From: Chondrinema litorale
GTDB taxonomy: Bacteria > Bacteroidota > Bacteroidia > Cytophagales > Flammeovirgaceae
DNA: 64,000 nt
Direction: 5' to 3'
Assembly (NCBI RefSeq): GCF_026250525.1
Contig: NZ_CP111043.1
Coordinates: 1,601,421-1,665,420, forward strand
Positions within the stretch are counted from its first letter, which is position 1. The number at the start of each line of letters is the position of its first letter. Of the stretch, positions 46,276-55,391 are shown piece after piece. The notes under the pieces are model-generated. The model saw only the letters and a list, made by a program, of their open reading frames with translations. It was not told the DNA's origin and ran no database searches. The translations under genes were made by a program, and so were the position numbers.

Positions 46276-46926
46276 ATGAAGCACAAAATTCAAATAATAA
46301 TTGCTTTAGCTGTATTTTTTTGCAGCGCAAACTTAATGGCACAATACGATCCAAAAGCAAAAAGCATTCTTGATGCAATGAGTGAGAAATACAAACTCAT
46401 TCCTGCTTTTAAAGCCAACTTCAGTTACAAAATAGAAAGTACCGATGATGATGTATCTGAAAATGTAAAAGGCAACATCATTGTGAAAAAAAACAAGTAT
46501 AAAATTAACCTTGGTTCACAAGCAGTTTATAACAACGAAGAGAATGTTTGGGTGTATTTGAAAGAAACCAATGAGGTTACTATTTCAGAATATGAGCCAG
46601 ATCCAGAAGACTTATCTCCTACTGAAATTCCAAATATGTATAAAGAAGGTTTCAAATACAGATTTGTAGAAGAAAAGAAAATCGACGGAGATACTTATGA
46701 AGTAGTAGAGTTAAATCCTGAAGATACTGAGTTAGGTTATTTTAAAATTGAGCTTACAATTCATAAGCAAAACAAAACCTTAAACAGTTGGAAGTTTTTC
46801 TATAAAAATGGAAGACAGTACACTTATTTCATCAACGATTTTCAACCAGATAACAAAATTAGCGACAATGCATTTGTCTTTAATGTAGCAGATTATCCTG
46901 GAGTAGATGTAGTAGATTTGAGATAA
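46276..46926 (+). CDS. LolA-like outer-membrane lipoprotein carrier protein
   Basis: 216 aa. Signal peptide (IIIALAVFFCSANLMAQ). The mature part has the LolA/LolB-type open barrel pattern: 'ILDAMSEKYKLIPAFKANFSYKIES', 'GNIIVKKNKYKINLGSQAVYNNEENVWVYLKETNEV', 'DTYEVVELNPED'. A periplasmic shuttle of lipoproteins is the likely role and fits the many lipoprotein genes here, though this is the divergent Bacteroidota LolA type and function is inferred. Probably co-transcribed with ftsK, ending in a strong terminator. Confidence 0.85.
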   Translation: MKHKIQIIIALAVFFCSANLMAQYDPKAKSILDAMSEKYKLIPAFKANFSYKIESTDDDVSENVKGNIIVKKNKYKINLGSQAVYNNEENVWVYLKETNEVTISEYEPDPEDLSPTEIPNMYKEGFKYRFVEEKKIDGDTYEVVELNPEDTELGYFKIELTIHKQNKTLNSWKFFYKNGRQYTYFINDFQPDNKISDNAFVFNVADYPGVDVVDLR

Positions 46927-46940
46927 TCATAAAAAGAAAT

Positions 46941-46984
46941 TAAAAAAAACGCCCAATTCGATATCGAATTGGGCGTTTTTTTTA
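46941..46984. terminator. Palindromic bidirectional terminator
   Basis: A 44-bp perfect palindrome with GC-rich core CGCCCAATTCGAT/ATCGAATTGGGCG and eight A and eight T at its ends. It follows the LolA-like gene by 14 nt. Confidence 0.93.
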
Positions 46985-47079
46985 TTGATAAAAAGTACTT
47001 CTGAATAAATGTTAATAAAACCTATCAATATTAGTTAACTAAATTCTGCTAATTACTTTAGGTAAAAAATCCTTTTTTA

Positions 47080-47556
47080 ATGAAACAAGCTCTGCTACTT
47101 ATTTTCTTCTTTACCTCATTCAATTTAAGTTTTTCACAAATTAATAGTATCTATAGGATTTCTTCTATTGGTCATATCTACTCAAATGATTCAGTAAATA
47201 TTTCATCCTTTTCTGGAGCTGCTATGGAAACTTCTTTTGCTTCTAGTGAAGTAAGTGTTTCTCCTTTTCAGGTAACCAATAGTGCTAGTGAGATAACAGC
47301 ATTACAAGATCAGACTGAAAAAGACAAATATCAAGTATATCCAAATCCCTTTTCAGAAAAACTATTTATCGAATCTCCAAGTAATAATTCGGTTTTAGAA
47401 TTATATACTAATACAGGTATTTTAATACTAAGTCAAAACATTTTGAAAGATGAAAACCTATTTAAAGTTTCTAATTTAAAAAATGGAATTTATCTCATTA
47501 AGATTCTTGATCAACAAGGAATTGTTATAAAATCACAAAAGCTAATTAAAAATTAA
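47080..47556 (+). CDS. Secreted protein with type IX secretion C-terminal sorting domain
   Basis: 158 aa. Signal peptide (LLIFFFTSFNLSFSQ). The C-terminal 75 residues are a type A sorting domain: 'YQVYPNPFSEKLFIES', 'LELYTNTGILILSQNI', 'LKNGIYLIKILDQQG', ending in basic 'KSQKLIKN'. Such domains send cargo through the T9SS and are removed or linked to the surface. Only about 65 residues of cargo lie between the signal and the sorting domain, serine-rich and without a known fold. It lies 14 nt before the next gene, so the two form a unit. Confidence 0.85.
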   Translation: MKQALLLIFFFTSFNLSFSQINSIYRISSIGHIYSNDSVNISSFSGAAMETSFASSEVSVSPFQVTNSASEITALQDQTEKDKYQVYPNPFSEKLFIESPSNNSVLELYTNTGILILSQNILKDENLFKVSNLKNGIYLIKILDQQGIVIKSQKLIKN

Positions 47557-47570
47557 ATACTATATAATAT

Positions 47571-48794
47571 ATGTATAAGTCTTTAATCACACTAGTATTA
47601 ACACTCATATACTTTAATTGCTATTCACAAATTCCTCAAGGTATAAGCTATCAAGGAGTAGCTACAGATAGACATGGTAATGCACTTACAGAGCAAGATA
47701 TTTCTTTAAGAATTACTATTCTTAATAGTTCACCTCAAGGAGATATAGATTACTCTGAAAGTCACTTAGTTAAAACAAACACATTTGGACTATTTAATGT
47801 AGTTATCGGACAGGGTACTTCAGAAGTAAACTCTTTCGAGAATATTAGTTGGACAAGTAATGAGAAATTTCTACAAATAGAAATCGATATAAGAGGAGGA
47901 AGTAATTACCAATTACTCGGTGTCACACAATTTCTTACTGTACCATTTGCTTTCTATGCTTTAAAAACAGCAGATTCTTTAGCAGCTGGAGAAGGAATCA
48001 ATTTAGAAAACGGATATATAATTAATAGCTCACCAGATCAAGAGATCTCATTAACAGGTACTGGTGGTACGGAAATTTCTGGTGAATATCCTGAGTTTAC
48101 GATTTTCACACCTGAAGCTGTAGAAATTGCAGATACATCTTCCACAAATGAATTACAAGAATTAAGCTTTGAAGATAATACACTTTCTATTAGTAATGGG
48201 AACAGTATTAAGTTTACTAATACTCCTCCTTGGTACCTGAACCAAGAAACAAATGATGTATATGTTGACAACAATAATGTAGCAATTGGGACAAATACTT
48301 CAGATTATTTACTTTCAATAGAAGGTAATACCACGGGTTTAGCTGATGATAGGACACTACTTAACCTTCGAAATAACTCAACTGATTTTGGTTCGATGGC
48401 ACGTATTACTATGCGAGCAGGAGCGAGTGGAAATCATCTAAGACTCCTACACATCTCAAGTTCTTATGCACAAAGTAGATATAGTGATTTTGGACAAGTT
48501 GTTTCAAATGGCTCAGGCTTAGTGTTAGGAGCTTTTAACTCAAAAGGAGTTATTAAATTTGAAACTGGTTCTGATGGAGAATTTCCTTATGAAAGAATGA
48601 GGATTGATAATACTGGTAATGTTGGTATTGGTACAGAGCAACCAAAAGCTAAATTAGAAGTTACTGATGGGGATATTTATATTAATGATGTAAATAAAGG
48701 AATCATCATGAAAAGCCCTAATGGAAATTGTTTTAGACTTACTATTGATAATAATGGCGAATTTGTAAAAGTACAAATAGCTTGTCCTAACTAA
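47571..48794 (+). CDS. Secreted structural protein with GxGIGT repeat motif
   Basis: 407 aa. Signal peptide (LVLTLIYFNCYSQ). N-terminal region 'GISYQGVATDRHGNALTEQDISLRI' is common in long secreted Bacteroidota proteins that end in beta-helical segments. Near the C-terminus, 'NTGNVGIGTEQPKAKLEV' is the typical fibre-type motif also seen in phage tail fibres and surface proteins; an earlier related unit is 'NNNVAIGTNTSDYLLSIEG'. The last 30 residues are not a sorting domain. Probably an extracellular or surface fibre-like protein, paired with the T9SS-sorted gene upstream. No phage genes surround it, so it is not read as prophage. Confidence 0.75.
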   Translation: MYKSLITLVLTLIYFNCYSQIPQGISYQGVATDRHGNALTEQDISLRITILNSSPQGDIDYSESHLVKTNTFGLFNVVIGQGTSEVNSFENISWTSNEKFLQIEIDIRGGSNYQLLGVTQFLTVPFAFYALKTADSLAAGEGINLENGYIINSSPDQEISLTGTGGTEISGEYPEFTIFTPEAVEIADTSSTNELQELSFEDNTLSISNGNSIKFTNTPPWYLNQETNDVYVDNNNVAIGTNTSDYLLSIEGNTTGLADDRTLLNLRNNSTDFGSMARITMRAGASGNHLRLLHISSSYAQSRYSDFGQVVSNGSGLVLGAFNSKGVIKFETGSDGEFPYERMRIDNTGNVGIGTEQPKAKLEVTDGDIYINDVNKGIIMKSPNGNCFRLTIDNNGEFVKVQIACPN

Positions 48795-48802
48795 TTACTG
48801 CG

Positions 48803-48837
48803 AAAAGTGCCTTGATTCAGAATCAAGGCACTTTTTT
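48803..48837. terminator. Bidirectional intrinsic terminator
   Basis: A 15-bp perfect stem AAAAGTGCCTTGATT / AATCAAGGCACTTTT with loop CAG, between the fibre-like gene and the convergent unknown gene that ends at 48839. Confidence 0.9.
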
Positions 48838-48838
48838 A

Positions 48839-50155
48839 TCACTCTCTCCAATTAAAAAGAAAATTATTTCGGTGACTTCTTTCGCTTGCTTTGCCTTCTT
48901 CTTTCACATTAATCTTGTCAATTGCATCATCTAGATCAATTTTTCTTGAATCGTAGGCATCTAATACAGATTGCTCAATCGAAAGTTTAATTGTAGCAGG
49001 CATTTCACATTCGAAGCAGAAAGGCATATCGGCTTCAACAATTAACAACTCACCCTTTTCCAGTTTCCTTAATGTTCTGCCATATTCTACGATATTTTTT
49101 TTGAGCTCATCAATAAAATCAGGATATATCTCGCTCACCTTTGCATCTCTTTCATCTTTCCAATCTTCTTCAATTTCATCCTCGTCTTCCTCTTCATCAT
49201 TATTTCTATTACGAGTATTTCTATAAAATTTTCTAGACTGACCATCATCTAATACAACTGGATAACCCAATGAAATATGGTAAACAACTCCTAGACCACT
49301 AAGCACCTGAAATTTAACATTATTTTCTTCGTGGAAACTTAAAACTGCTAAATCATCATCTCCCGGATAAAATGTATTTTCGTTAGTTGAAGAAAGTAAA
49401 CTTTCAAAAATCTTCGCAAGAATCCCATACTCTAGCATTTCATCATCTTTACTTTCTCCTTTAATCACTTTTACTTTTACCATCGACCAAAAGGCTTCTT
49501 CAGATAAGTTTTTCTGTTTAAATTTTATAAGATCAGACTTTAAAACCTCTGCCGAAATTTGTCTTAATTTTTCTGCTTTCACATTTCCTGTAAAATAGCT
49601 TGATGAACTATTTACCCCATTCCAAAGTACATAAGATTCTTTTTTAGCGTCTTCAGCATAATACAGTATAATCTTTTCATTTTCGGGTAGATCACGAGCT
49701 AAATCTCCATAATTCACCAAAAACATTTTCATGATTTTTTGTATCTTCTCTACTTTTTCACTTTGATATTTATTAGTAGCCGAATCTATTTGTACCGTCG
49801 AAGTTACACTACCACTACCTGTTACAACTGTATTACTGTTAGAATTAAATACAATTCTTTGACTCTGCCCAAGGTCAGTAGCAATGGCCACATCGCCAAC
49901 ACCTATATAAGTATTTGATCTTAGAACAGGTAATCGCATAATTATTCCATAATTTTCGATATAAGAAGCACTTGCTTTTGCACTTCTAGACCTACTGTTA
50001 CTTTCAGATTCTCTGTTAATTAACTCAGTAAGAATTTCTTCCATCACTTTTAAATCTTTCGACATATCTGCATTCTGTGCAAATAGTTTGTTTTGAGAAA
50101 CAAGTAAAAAGATCAAAAGCAAAGCCTTAAAAAGCCTATCATACACCTTATTCAT
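48839..50155 (-). CDS. Exported protein of unknown function in ECF sigma operon
   Basis: 438 aa from the Met at 50155, preferred over an upstream in-frame Met at 50206 because it begins the signal peptide (LFKALLLIFLLVSQNKLFAQ) and the upstream gene ends at 50160. The mature protein is helical at the N-terminus ('LKVMEEILTELINRES'), then beta-rich, with 'YIENYGIIMRLPVLRSN' and 'GSVTSTVQIDSATNKYQ'. An acidic, asparagine-rich linker (RNRNNDEEEDEDEIEED) precedes 'FIDELKKNIVEYGRTLRKLEKGE'. I recognise no family. Its place third in a sigma/anti-sigma/exported operon suggests a target or sensor of that sigma factor. Confidence 0.75.
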   Translation of the reverse strand: MNKVYDRLFKALLLIFLLVSQNKLFAQNADMSKDLKVMEEILTELINRESESNSRSRSAKASASYIENYGIIMRLPVLRSNTYIGVGDVAIATDLGQSQRIVFNSNSNTVVTGSGSVTSTVQIDSATNKYQSEKVEKIQKIMKMFLVNYGDLARDLPENEKIILYYAEDAKKESYVLWNGVNSSSSYFTGNVKAEKLRQISAEVLKSDLIKFKQKNLSEEAFWSMVKVKVIKGESKDDEMLEYGILAKIFESLLSSTNENTFYPGDDDLAVLSFHEENNVKFQVLSGLGVVYHISLGYPVVLDDGQSRKFYRNTRNRNNDEEEDEDEIEEDWKDERDAKVSEIYPDFIDELKKNIVEYGRTLRKLEKGELLIVEADMPFCFECEMPATIKLSIEQSVLDAYDSRKIDLDDAIDKINVKEEGKASERSHRNNFLFNWRE

Positions 50156-50159
50156 ATCT

Positions 50160-51023
50160 TTATTTTTTATTAAAATTTTTAGTTTCACTTTCTTTGTTCC
50201 ATTCATTAATTAGCTTGGCTAATATGATATTTGTCTCTTCTTGTTGAGCCTGTGTATCAGTTTTTAGCTTGTTTAAAGCATAGCTTACCAATTGCAGATC
50301 GCTTTTTCTTTTTTCTTCAACAAACTCTGCAAATTCCCTTATAAGCTCTTCATTATATTTCTGTTGGCCTTCAGAAGTTTTTGAGATTAACAATGTGGTA
50401 TTTTTGAAGTTCTCTTCATTAATTTTCCACATGAGTTTTTCTACTTCTTCAGGTGTTAGATACAGTCTTTGCTGATTTTGCACCTGTACATTTTGCTGGC
50501 TCACAAGTTCTTGAAACTCACTTTTAATATTTGTATAGCCTAAATAAAGACTATCTTCTAATTGAGCCACTCGTTCTTTTAAAGCCCGATTCATTAAATC
50601 TTTTTGTTTTGCAATTTCCTCCTCTAGTGCATCTTTCTGCTTTTTAATCTCAGCTTGCTGCACCTTGTTATAATTTTTATTGAAGCTGATGCGTAGCTCT
50701 CCATCTCCCATTTCAATCTCTAAATTCCACCAAGCTGCTGCAACAAGTATAACTAGAAGAGCAGCAGCAACACTTGCCCATTTCCGCCAGAAAGCATCTT
50801 TAGATTGGTTATTAAAACTACTTAAAACATTTAGGATTAATGGTTCTGTAGGTTCTTGAACAGATGCCTTATTAAGAAAATTTCTAGTTTCAAGCATGGC
50901 ATTTACCTCTGCTTTAAGCGCCGGATCTTTATCAAACTGTTGTTCAAACTGCAATTTTTCATCTTCGTTCATCTCTCCATAGAGATAATCGATTATGGTT
51001 GATTTATCTATATTAGAGTTCAT
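50160..51023 (-). CDS. Single-pass membrane protein, probable anti-sigma factor
   Basis: 287 aa from the Met at 51023 (MNSNIDKSTIIDYLYGEMNE), preferred over an in-frame Met at 51059 because anti-sigma proteins of this phylum begin this way. It overlaps the sigma gene's 3' end by 11 nt, typical of coupled sigma/anti-sigma pairs. N-terminal helical part 'YGEMNEDEKLQFEQQFDKDP' resembles RskA/FecR-type anti-sigma segments; one membrane helix (about 84-99, 'VAAALLVILVAAAWW'); then a long periplasmic coiled coil ('AEIKKQKDALEEEIAKQKDLM'). No zinc-binding HxxxCxxC. Function from context is inference. Confidence 0.75.
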   Translation of the reverse strand: MNSNIDKSTIIDYLYGEMNEDEKLQFEQQFDKDPALKAEVNAMLETRNFLNKASVQEPTEPLILNVLSSFNNQSKDAFWRKWASVAAALLVILVAAAWWNLEIEMGDGELRISFNKNYNKVQQAEIKKQKDALEEEIAKQKDLMNRALKERVAQLEDSLYLGYTNIKSEFQELVSQQNVQVQNQQRLYLTPEEVEKLMWKINEENFKNTTLLISKTSEGQQKYNEELIREFAEFVEEKRKSDLQLVSYALNKLKTDTQAQQEETNIILAKLINEWNKESETKNFNKK

Positions 51024-51615
51024 AGTAAAAATTTTCTTTTTTAATATTCCATTTATCAAAAATTTCTTTTAAGTGCTTTAGCCCATAATACATTCTGGAT
51101 TTCACTGTATTTTCAGACAATTGAAGGATTTCGGCAATCTCTTTAAATTTGAGGCATTCATATTCTTTCATAATTACCACTGTCCGCTGCTCTTCGGGTA
51201 ATTTTTTTAGTGCCTTTATTACTAACTTATTTATTTCTGCTTCTTCAATCAGATGTTCAGGCCCCTTTTCACTAGTTTTTATATCAGTAAAAATCTCTTC
51301 ATCAACTTGCTTTTTAAAGCTTACAAAAGGTAAAACCCATTTTCTTTTTTGCTTTCTAACTTCTTCTTTGCAATAGTTTGTAGCAATTTGGTAAATCCAG
51401 GCTTTAAAAAATTGAGCATCTCTTAGTTTTTCTAAATGATGATGAAGTGAAATAAATGTTTTTTGGGTTACTTCCATTGCTAGATCGTGCTCTCCAAAAA
51501 ACTTGAAAGAATAGTTGTAAATTCTTGTATACCACAGTTTCACCAACTTATTAAAAGCTGTATTATCTCCTTTTTTTGCATGTTCTACCAATTCCTCGAT
51601 GGATAATGTATTCAC
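51013..51615 (-). CDS. ECF-type RNA polymerase sigma factor
   Basis: 200 aa. Region 2: 'FNKLVKLWYTRIYNYSFKFFGEHDLAMEV', 'TQKTFISLHHHLEKL', 'FKAWIYQIATNYCKEEVRKQKRK'. Region 4: 'LPEEQRTVVIMKEYECLKFKEIAEIL', 'SENTVKSRMYYGLKHLKEIF'. It has the normal ECF length and domain set. First gene of a leftward three-gene unit whose second gene overlaps it. The TonB receptor gene upstream is separated from it by a terminator. Confidence 0.93.
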   Translation of the reverse strand: MNTLSIEELVEHAKKGDNTAFNKLVKLWYTRIYNYSFKFFGEHDLAMEVTQKTFISLHHHLEKLRDAQFFKAWIYQIATNYCKEEVRKQKRKWVLPFVSFKKQVDEEIFTDIKTSEKGPEHLIEEAEINKLVIKALKKLPEEQRTVVIMKEYECLKFKEIAEILQLSENTVKSRMYYGLKHLKEIFDKWNIKKENFYYEL

Positions 51616-51711
51616 TTTGACAGGATTGTAGCGTAAATTTTATATTCAATTTACTCTGTGATGAACTGAGTTGAAAAAAAGTTTTAAAAGGAGGGAAATT
51701 TTTTTCAAAAA

Positions 51712-51738
51712 AAAAGAGAAGCAAAATGCTTCTCTTTT
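51712..51738 (-). terminator. Terminator of the Oar-like receptor gene
   Basis: A 12-bp stem AAAAGAGAAGCA / TGCTTCTCTTTT with a 3-nt loop. On the minus strand it is followed by a run of T. It insulates the receptor gene from the sigma factor gene at 51615. Confidence 0.85.
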
Positions 51739-51796
51739 AAGTGAGTGATTGATTGTTGTAGTTTAAATAATTGATCAGTAGTACTAACTAAATTAG

Positions 51797-54700
51797 TTAA
51801 AAACTATATCTTAAACCAAGCTGTGCAGACCATCTTGCACTGTATATACCTGATTGGATAATGTCATAAGGTGTACCTGGGTCGTTGAATGTAAATGAAG
51901 GTTGTTCTGTATCTCCCACAAATCCTTCAAAGTTAATCAGTTGGTACTGATTGTCACTTACAAAATACCTTCTTCCCCAGTTTTTATTGATAAGGTTCGT
52001 GAAGTTAAATATATCAAACGAAACTTGCAAGGTATGCTTCATTCCATTGCCTCCTGTAATGTAAAAATCTTGTAAAATTTTTAAATCTATGATATTTTCG
52101 AATGGAGTTCTAGACATATTTCTTTCAGCGTAATCTCCTCTTCTACTGCTTAGGTATTCATCATTAGCAATAAAAGCATCTAATTCTGCCCATTGTTGTG
52201 CTGCAGTTTTTACTACATTACCATCAACAACTTGGTCTATTAATAAAATTTCGCCTTGATTTTCAGGAACATAAACTAAGTTAGTAGCAGAACCACCATT
52301 AGACTCATTAGTTAATGTTCCTTCATCATTATATACATAAGAATAAGGCTGACCAGACTGACCATTATAGAAAAGTGAAATAGTAGTTGCAAAATGATCT
52401 AAATACTCTTTTTTGTAAGAGACAAAACCAATTACCCTTGAGCCTACATCAAAGAATGATCTTGAAAGTGACGCATTATTTTTACCATTTACACTTTGAA
52501 TACTTTCCCAGTTTTCGTCATTAATAAAACCAGTACCATCAAATAAAGACTCTGCTCTTGTGTATGAATATGCTAAACTAGCTGTTAATCCATTTTCGAA
52601 AGGCTTCATGATAGAAGCAGTAAAATTCCATGTATACCCCTCGTTTGTGTTGTCAACAAGGGTAATGTTTTCGTAAGTACCATCTACCGCATCTGTATAA
52701 TCAAATATAGGTCTATTATCTGCTCCCTCTAAAGTACCAATTGCTGGTTTTACGTTTACACTTTTTACATCAATGTTATTCATTGTTTTAGTGTAAAGGA
52801 ATTCCACACTACCAACTAAACCAGCAGGTAATTTTTGATCAACTGCGATACTTGAACGGAATACTTGAGGATATTTAAAGTCTTCAATAAATAAATCCAC
52901 ATCACCAGCAGGGCTAGTAGGAGAATATAAGTTTGCTTTCCATTCTTCTGGAGTTCCTAAAACTGGTACACCGCCACTTACAACAAAGTTACTGTTTAGA
53001 CCATTTCTGATGTACATACCTCCTGGCCAAACCCAAGGCACACGGCTAGAGAAGATACCAATACCACCTCTTAATTGAGTTGATTTGTCGTGGCTAACAT
53101 CCCAGTTAAAACCAACTCTTGGGCTCCAAAGTAATTGAGTATTCGGAGTGTTACTTGCTCTTGCACCTTTAAGATCGTAGTATTCTTCGATAAGAGGCAC
53201 TGTATTTTCATTAAAATCTGTATTAATTAATGGAGGATCTTCGAGGAAGATAGGAACGTCTACTCTAATACCAGCAGTTAGTTTAAAATGCTCAGTAAAC
53301 TGAATCTCATCTTGTGCATAGAATGCCATTTGTAATGCCTTAAATGTAGGACCAAGGTTTGTAGCAGCATCGCCTAGTCTAATTTCGTCTTGACCTTCGG
53401 CTAATTGCTCATGTCCAAAAAGCACTAAATCTGCATCATCACCATTCATAAATCTTTCTCTACCATTAAAGAAATACTGGTAACGAGGAGTTGAGAAGAT
53501 AGTGAAAAGGTTTTGAATTTTAAAGAACTCGTTGTGAGTACCGAATGTAAATGTGTGCTTTCCTTTGTATAGGTTGAAGTTATTTGTTAAAGTGAAAACA
53601 TCTTGATTTACAATATTAGAATATGAGAAGTTATCTGTACCAATTGTAATTGAAGCACCATTACCATCATCTAAAATAATTTGAGGGAAAGGATCACCCA
53701 ACACATCTCTATCGTCTCTTACTGTAGTTACACCAAATATTAAGCTGTTTGATGCATTACTACCAAATGAGCTTTTTAATTCAGCAGCAAAAGAGTTCGT
53801 AGTTGAAGGGAAGATGTAACCAACATTTTCAAAAATAACACTGGTATTATTTGGACGAGGGAAGATTTTAGTATCACCTTTTACATAACTATGTCTTACA
53901 GAAAGTTTGTGGCTATCGTTAATATTCCAGTCTAACTTAGCCAAAATCTTAGTTCCATCTGTAGTTTCTGCATTATTTAAGAAACCACCTGGCTCGTAGT
54001 TATATGTATTTCTAACAAAATTTGCTAACTCTTCAATTTCTGCAACTGAAGAATTACCTACATAATTACCAGATATAAACGGCTTTGGCTCTTCATTTCT
54101 TTGGAACTCAACATTAGTAAAGAAGAAGAGTTTGTTTTTAATAATTGGCCCGCCAAGTCTAGCACCATATGTTTTTACATTAAAATCTGCTAGTTTTTCT
54201 CTAGTAGCATCTGGGTCATCAGTAGGAGTTTTTCCAGATAAATTCTGATTTCTAAAATAATAGTATACAGAACCTTCAAATTCATTTGTACCACTACGAG
54301 TTACCGCATTAATACCACCACCAGCAAAACCACCTAATGTAACATCGTAAGGAGCAAGTACAACTTGTATCTGCTCAATTGCATCTGGGCTAATTGGAGA
54401 AATACCAGCCTGACCACCATTAGTACCTGAGTTAGCCAAACCAAATACGTCATTATTTACAGCTCCATCTATAAAGATTGCATTAAAACGGTTATTTACA
54501 CCTGCAAAAGAGATAGCACCTTCGTTTGTTGCAGCAGAGCTAGAAACATTAGCTTGAGGAGTAAGACGAGTATAATCGTTAAGACCTCGCTCTACTGTTG
54601 GGATTTCACTGATCGTTTTCTTACTTACAAATGTTTCAGCACCAGTTTTGTTTCCATCAAACACATCGCCAGGAGCTGCTAAAACTTCTATTTCATCAAG

Positions 54701-55048
54701 TTGTTGAGCAGATTCTGAAAGCTCAACACTTAACTGGTAAGTTTGACCTAGAGTAAGATAAATTCCTTCTTTCTTTATTTCTTGGTAACCAACAAAGTTT
54801 ATCTGTACGGTATATGGCCCACCTACACTCATATTGTTGATAGTGAAAATACCTTCTGAGTTGGTAACAGTTCCAAATCTAGAACCTGTTGGAGTATGCG
54901 TTGCTAAAACAGTTGCACCAGGTAAGGGGCCTTCTTCAGCAACGACAGTTCCAGTCATTCTGGATGATGTAGTTCCCTGCGAGAATGCTTCCATCTGTAA
55001 AAATGACAAGCAAACTGCAATTAACAGAACTTGTAAACTTCTAATCAT
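51797..55048 (-). CDS. Oar-like TonB-dependent receptor with carboxypeptidase-regulatory domain
   Basis: 1083 aa. Signal peptide (LLIAVCLSFLQMEAFSQ). A carboxypeptidase regulatory-like domain (residues about 28-115, 'MTGTVVAEEGPLPGATVLAT') precedes a plug ('AGVNNRFNAIFIDGAVNND', 'IEQIQVVLAPYDVTLGGFAGGGINAVTRSG') and a long barrel ending 'WSAQLGLRYSF', with terminal Phe as usual for Omp85/BAM substrates. This is the Oar type, not SusC: there is no SusD gene beside it and the plug wording differs. Related proteins handle peptide or outer-membrane adhesion; the substrate is unknown. Monocistronic with its own terminator. Confidence 0.92.
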   Translation of the reverse strand: MIRSLQVLLIAVCLSFLQMEAFSQGTTSSRMTGTVVAEEGPLPGATVLATHTPTGSRFGTVTNSEGIFTINNMSVGGPYTVQINFVGYQEIKKEGIYLTLGQTYQLSVELSESAQQLDEIEVLAAPGDVFDGNKTGAETFVSKKTISEIPTVERGLNDYTRLTPQANVSSSAATNEGAISFAGVNNRFNAIFIDGAVNNDVFGLANSGTNGGQAGISPISPDAIEQIQVVLAPYDVTLGGFAGGGINAVTRSGTNEFEGSVYYYFRNQNLSGKTPTDDPDATREKLADFNVKTYGARLGGPIIKNKLFFFTNVEFQRNEEPKPFISGNYVGNSSVAEIEELANFVRNTYNYEPGGFLNNAETTDGTKILAKLDWNINDSHKLSVRHSYVKGDTKIFPRPNNTSVIFENVGYIFPSTTNSFAAELKSSFGSNASNSLIFGVTTVRDDRDVLGDPFPQIILDDGNGASITIGTDNFSYSNIVNQDVFTLTNNFNLYKGKHTFTFGTHNEFFKIQNLFTIFSTPRYQYFFNGRERFMNGDDADLVLFGHEQLAEGQDEIRLGDAATNLGPTFKALQMAFYAQDEIQFTEHFKLTAGIRVDVPIFLEDPPLINTDFNENTVPLIEEYYDLKGARASNTPNTQLLWSPRVGFNWDVSHDKSTQLRGGIGIFSSRVPWVWPGGMYIRNGLNSNFVVSGGVPVLGTPEEWKANLYSPTSPAGDVDLFIEDFKYPQVFRSSIAVDQKLPAGLVGSVEFLYTKTMNNIDVKSVNVKPAIGTLEGADNRPIFDYTDAVDGTYENITLVDNTNEGYTWNFTASIMKPFENGLTASLAYSYTRAESLFDGTGFINDENWESIQSVNGKNNASLSRSFFDVGSRVIGFVSYKKEYLDHFATTISLFYNGQSGQPYSYVYNDEGTLTNESNGGSATNLVYVPENQGEILLIDQVVDGNVVKTAAQQWAELDAFIANDEYLSSRRGDYAERNMSRTPFENIIDLKILQDFYITGGNGMKHTLQVSFDIFNFTNLINKNWGRRYFVSDNQYQLINFEGFVGDTEQPSFTFNDPGTPYDIIQSGIYSARWSAQLGLRYSF

Positions 55049-55377
55049 AAATGCACTAATTTGAATGGAAAATCTATAAAAATTAAAAAATGGGTGTACG
55101 CGCTAATACTCTAAAATTTTATAGAAATTTGTTTGATTGGCTATAGGTATGTGTCAATTAATGCGACAAATATAAAAAAATCATAGTATTAAACTATTTA
55201 TATATGAAGCTTTAAAAAACTTTTTATGAAGCAAAAAGCTGTTTATACATATAAATAATAGCAATTGCTATTCACAGCCTCACAATCGCTCCTTTTTTTG
55301 ATGCTTTCTTTTACAGTTCTGAAAATAAAATTTTTAATTTTTTAATACTAAATCCTTTCACCTATACCCTGTTATGT

Positions 55378-55385
55378 TAGCTTTG
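55378..55385 (+). promoter_or_regulatory. Candidate promoter of a small RNA
   Basis: TAGCTTTG is an exact TAnnTTTG match, with TTTC about 18 nt upstream as a weak -33 element. No gene follows for 225 nt, but a terminator does. Confidence 0.5.
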
Positions 55386-55391
55386 CAGTCG

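Noticed and set aside
47571..48794. Prophage tail fibre
   Set aside because: The GxGIGT motif also occurs in tail fibres, but there is a signal peptide and no phage gene in the neighbourhood.
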